Assembly: GCF_039822205.1 (NCBI RefSeq)
Contig: NZ_JBAGBW010000007.1
Coordinates: 1 to 64,000 of the forward strand
Direction of reading: 5' to 3'
Length of the DNA: 64,000 bases
Origin: Thermodesulfobium sp. 4217-1
GTDB taxonomy: Bacteria > Thermodesulfobiota > Thermodesulfobiia > Thermodesulfobiales > Thermodesulfobiaceae
Position numbers and translations under genes: made by a program. Below the pieces are notes generated by a model, which searched no databases, had not been told where the DNA came from, and saw nothing but the letters and a program-made list of their open reading frames with translations. The stretch's first letter is position 1. Each line of letters opens with the position of its first letter. This document shows, one piece after another, positions 61,750 through 64,000 of the stretch.

Positions 61750-63135
61750 TTAATTTTTTATCTTATTTATAATGCTCTTTGCTGCCAGCACACCAGATGC
61801 AGAAGCCTGTATTAGACCTCTTGTCACTCCGACTCCATCACCTGCTCCATACAATCCCTCAATCGGTGTCATCAGTTCGACATTTAATTTCAACCTTGAG
61901 GAATAGTATTTAACCTCGACAGCATAGAGTAAAGTATAGCGAGAATAAACTCCAGGTGCAAGTTTATCCAATGCCTGAAGCATTTCTATAATGCTCTTCA
62001 GATGTCTATAAGGCAATACCAAACTTATATCGCCAGGGGTAGCACCTTTTAATGTAGGAGAAACCACAGATTTTAGAAGTCTTTCTTTGGTGGATCTTCT
62101 CCCTTCCAGGAGGTCTCCCAATCTTTGAACCATCACGCCGCCGCCCAAAAGGTTTGCCAGCCTTGCAATGTATTTCCCATAAGAGATAGGATCCTTAAAG
62201 GGCTCTGTAAAAGATTTGCTGACAAGCAAGGCGAAATTTGTATTTTCGGTCTTTCTATCAGCATAGCTGTGACCATTTACGGTAATTACCCCATCGCTTT
62301 GTTCACTCACAACCTCGCCATAAGGATTCATACAAAATGTTCTTATTTTATCTTCAAAGAGCTTAGAGTAATATACTAACTTTATTTCATAGGTTATTTT
62401 TGTTAGCTCTTCCATGATAGTAGCAGGAAGCTCTACCCTCACGCCAATGTCTACAGGGTTGTTTTGCACTTCAATGCCCAATCTCTTGGCTTCATTAAAA
62501 ATCCAGTCTGCCCCATCGCGGCCAGGAGAAACTATGACATACGAACTTTTATAAACAGATCCATCTGACATCTTGATACCCTTAACGCAATTGTCTTTTA
62601 CTATGATCTCGTCCACAGTGGACGATGTAAGAATATCAATCTTTTTTTCTAAATCGTCTTTCATATTCTGTAATATAACGGGAGATTTATCTGTACCCAG
62701 ATGTCTAACCCGAAATGGTATATACTTCAAATCAGCTAAGATAGATCTCTTTTTTAATTCTGTCTCTTCTTCTTGATTTGGAGAAAATACTTGCTCTGTT
62801 CCGCCAAAATCTACCCATATTTTGTCCACATAAGACACCAGATTGCTTAAGCTTTCTTCGCCTATAATATCAGCAAGATTTCCGCCAATATCAGTAGATA
62901 ACGTTAGTTTTCCATCGCTAAATGCACCTGCACCGCCCCATCCACTCATCAGAGCACAAGGAGAGCAATTCAAACACTGAGTCTTCCTATCCCTCATTGG
63001 ACAGTGCCTGTTGGATATATCATGTCCCTTTTCCACTATTAATACTCTGCTATTTTCAAGCCTTTTTGTAAGCTCCAATGCGGCAAAAATTCCCGCAGGA
63101 CCTGCACCCACAATTATTACGTCATACTCTTTCAT
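61750..63135 (-). CDS. FAD-dependent oxidoreductase (COG2509-like)
   Basis: The 461-residue flavoprotein starts with a Rossmann FAD motif VGAGPAGIFAALEL and has a Cys-containing CLNCSPCALMSGWGGAGAFSDGK-type segment near residue 55-75, SPGRDGADWIF, and a C-terminal GAGDGVGVTRGLIQASASG that closes the FAD site. This fits the uncharacterised dehydrogenase family COG2509, distantly related to GidA/HI0933-type proteins. The substrate is unknown. A GGAGGT site precedes the ATG. It is co-directional with the Mrp gene, 15 bases away. Confidence 0.85.
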   Translation of the reverse strand: MKEYDVIIVGAGPAGIFAALELTKRLENSRVLIVEKGHDISNRHCPMRDRKTQCLNCSPCALMSGWGGAGAFSDGKLTLSTDIGGNLADIIGEESLSNLVSYVDKIWVDFGGTEQVFSPNQEEETELKKRSILADLKYIPFRVRHLGTDKSPVILQNMKDDLEKKIDILTSSTVDEIIVKDNCVKGIKMSDGSVYKSSYVIVSPGRDGADWIFNEAKRLGIEVQNNPVDIGVRVELPATIMEELTKITYEIKLVYYSKLFEDKIRTFCMNPYGEVVSEQSDGVITVNGHSYADRKTENTNFALLVSKSFTEPFKDPISYGKYIARLANLLGGGVMVQRLGDLLEGRRSTKERLLKSVVSPTLKGATPGDISLVLPYRHLKSIIEMLQALDKLAPGVYSRYTLLYAVEVKYYSSRLKLNVELMTPIEGLYGAGDGVGVTRGLIQASASGVLAAKSIINKIKN

Positions 63136-63157
63136 ATCAAACCTCCTGCTTTCTCAT

Positions 63158-63185
63158 AAAAATACCCTGGCCAAAAACCAGGGTA
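63158..63185 (-). terminator. Rho-independent terminator after pyruvate kinase
   Basis: An eight-base-pair stem (TACCCTGG at 63163-63170 pairing with CCAGGGTA at 63178-63185) with a seven-base loop is followed, on the minus strand, by five T residues. It ends the pyruvate kinase transcript before the FAD oxidoreductase gene. Confidence 0.85.
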
Positions 63186-63246
63186 ATGTGTTCAACAAAT
63201 ATTTTAAACTTCGTTATACTTTATATTTTAACATAAAATTTTAAAT

Positions 63247-64000
63247 TTATCTTACGTTTATCTCCCCTTGATAGACCAATCCCCTTTCAGCATCTACCGT
63301 TATCACAAGGCCATCTTTCAGCGTTTCCACCGCGCCATCGACTCCTATCACCACAGGAATTCCGAAGTTTATGCCCAATATCACAGCATTGGAAGTAAGA
63401 CCTCCCTCTTCTACTATTAGCGCACCCGCATCAGTAGTATATTTTGCAGATTCTTCATCAATACGTTTTGCGACCACAATGCTTCCTGGCTTCATCTTCT
63501 CCTTGAAATCTTTCAAAGTATTTGCAATACACACTTGACCAGTAAATGAGGTATGCCCCACACCGATACCCCTTAGTAAAATATTGCCTACTACGTGAAC
63601 CCTCACCATATTTGTAGTGCCAGTAGCGCCAATAGGCACTCCAGCAGTAATGACTATTAGATCTCCCTCATTTATAAGCTTGGTGGCATTCGATCTGCTA
63701 ATGGCTTCTAAAACCATCTCTTCAATATTATTTGTTCTGCTACAAATTATAGGATAAACCCCCCAAATCAATTTCATCTTTCTGACCATTTTAATATCAG
63801 AAGAAACGCCTATTATAAAAGCATTTGGTCTATATTTTGATACCATTTTAGCAGTATAGCCGCTTTGGGTAATGCTTATTATTGCAGCAGCATCGAGTTC
63901 GTGAGAAATCTGAACTGTAGCATGGCTTATAGCGTCAGTAGTTGTTTTTTGATTTAGACCTTTTGACAAAAATATTGTCTTATAATCTAATGAAGTCTCA
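63247..64000 (-). CDS. pyk: Pyruvate kinase, C-terminal part with PEP-utiliser-like domain (cut by window edge)
   Basis: The minus-strand frame stays open to the right edge, so only about the last 250 residues are seen. The first part is the pyruvate kinase C-domain (DAISHATVQISHELDAAAI, then SGYTAKMVSKYRP), and the last 80 residues are a PEP-utiliser-like mobile domain (EEGGLTSNAVILGINFGIPVVIG) as in pyruvate kinases of Bacillus and relatives. The position that is the phosphorylatable His in PEP-utilising enzymes is Asn here. The visible start-like codon near 63969 is internal. The enzyme makes pyruvate and ATP from PEP and is followed by a terminator. Confidence 0.9.
   Translation of the reverse strand, partial: ETSLDYKTIFLSKGLNQKTTTDAISHATVQISHELDAAAIISITQSGYTAKMVSKYRPNAFIIGVSSDIKMVRKMKLIWGVYPIICSRTNNIEEMVLEAISRSNATKLINEGDLIVITAGVPIGATGTTNMVRVHVVGNILLRGIGVGHTSFTGQVCIANTLKDFKEKMKPGSIVVAKRIDEESAKYTTDAGALIVEEGGLTSNAVILGINFGIPVVIGVDGAVETLKDGLVITVDAERGLVYQGEINVR

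Noticed and set aside
1-64000. CRISPR array, insertion sequence, tRNA or rRNA
   Set aside because: No regularly spaced repeats, transposase frames, cloverleaf sequences apart from tmRNA, or rRNA segments were seen on either strand.

Overview
The window is AT-rich bacterial chromosomal DNA with short intergenic gaps, many overlapping gene ends and frequent TTG starts preceded by good Shine-Dalgarno sites. An LpxL/HtrB-type acyltransferase and an AMIN-domain amidase point to a diderm (outer-membrane) bacterium. The siroheme-dependent heme genes (AhbB, AhbC and AhbD homologues with HemB) are typical of anaerobic sulfate or sulfur metabolisers. Together these fit a strict anaerobe of the Thermodesulfobium type or a relative. 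That placement is inferred from gene content and was not checked by any search.

Layout. 1-7400: a DMT exporter, a frameshifted membrane diguanylate cyclase, then a minus-strand block for the cell envelope (CoA-binding protein, LpxL-like acyltransferase, secreted proteins, AMIN amidase, GerM-like lipoprotein). 7647-8004: tmRNA (ssrA). 8068-13645: a type III restriction-modification locus directly beyond ssrA, with a 37-codon AlbA_2/Schlafen-like stub between mod and res. 13956-19507: a PAS/GGDEF protein, murI and glnE. 19511-27684: M18 aminopeptidase, a radical SAM protein, the sugar-phosphate genes tal, fbp and fba, an ECF sigma/anti-sigma/bactofilin-like operon, and a ferritin-like protein. 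27750-32074: rfbC, leuCDB, galU. 32150-42711: a long run of plus-strand genes with a HEAT-like protein, a Cys-cluster protein and a HAD protein, then argCJB, a thioredoxin-fold protein, a solitary groES, miaA, dapF, tig, clpP and clpX. 42735-48838: a small conserved-looking protein, a frameshifted TPR protein and two large PAS/GGDEF(/EAL) regulators. 49273-52374: an alpha/beta hydrolase, a Toprim-like plus AAA ATPase gene pair that may be a defence module, and a 58-aa HicB-like gene. 52371-63135: priA, xthA, rsmA, pdxA, the ahbB-ahbD-hemB-ahbC heme cluster, an Mrp ATPase and a FAD-dependent oxidoreductase. The right edge cuts a pyruvate kinase gene.

Themes. Cyclic-di-GMP turnover is dense: four loci carry GGDEF domains and one of them carries EAL. 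Two of these proteins share an unusual Cys-containing PAS-like domain. Protein quality control is grouped (tmRNA elsewhere, trigger factor-ClpP-ClpX together). The accessory or defence material consists of the type III R-M locus, the AAA/Toprim pair and the orphan HicB-like gene. Two loci (about 2250 and about 43472) carry single-base frameshifts that are either real gene decay or assembly errors. I saw no CRISPR array, insertion sequence, tRNA or rRNA gene.
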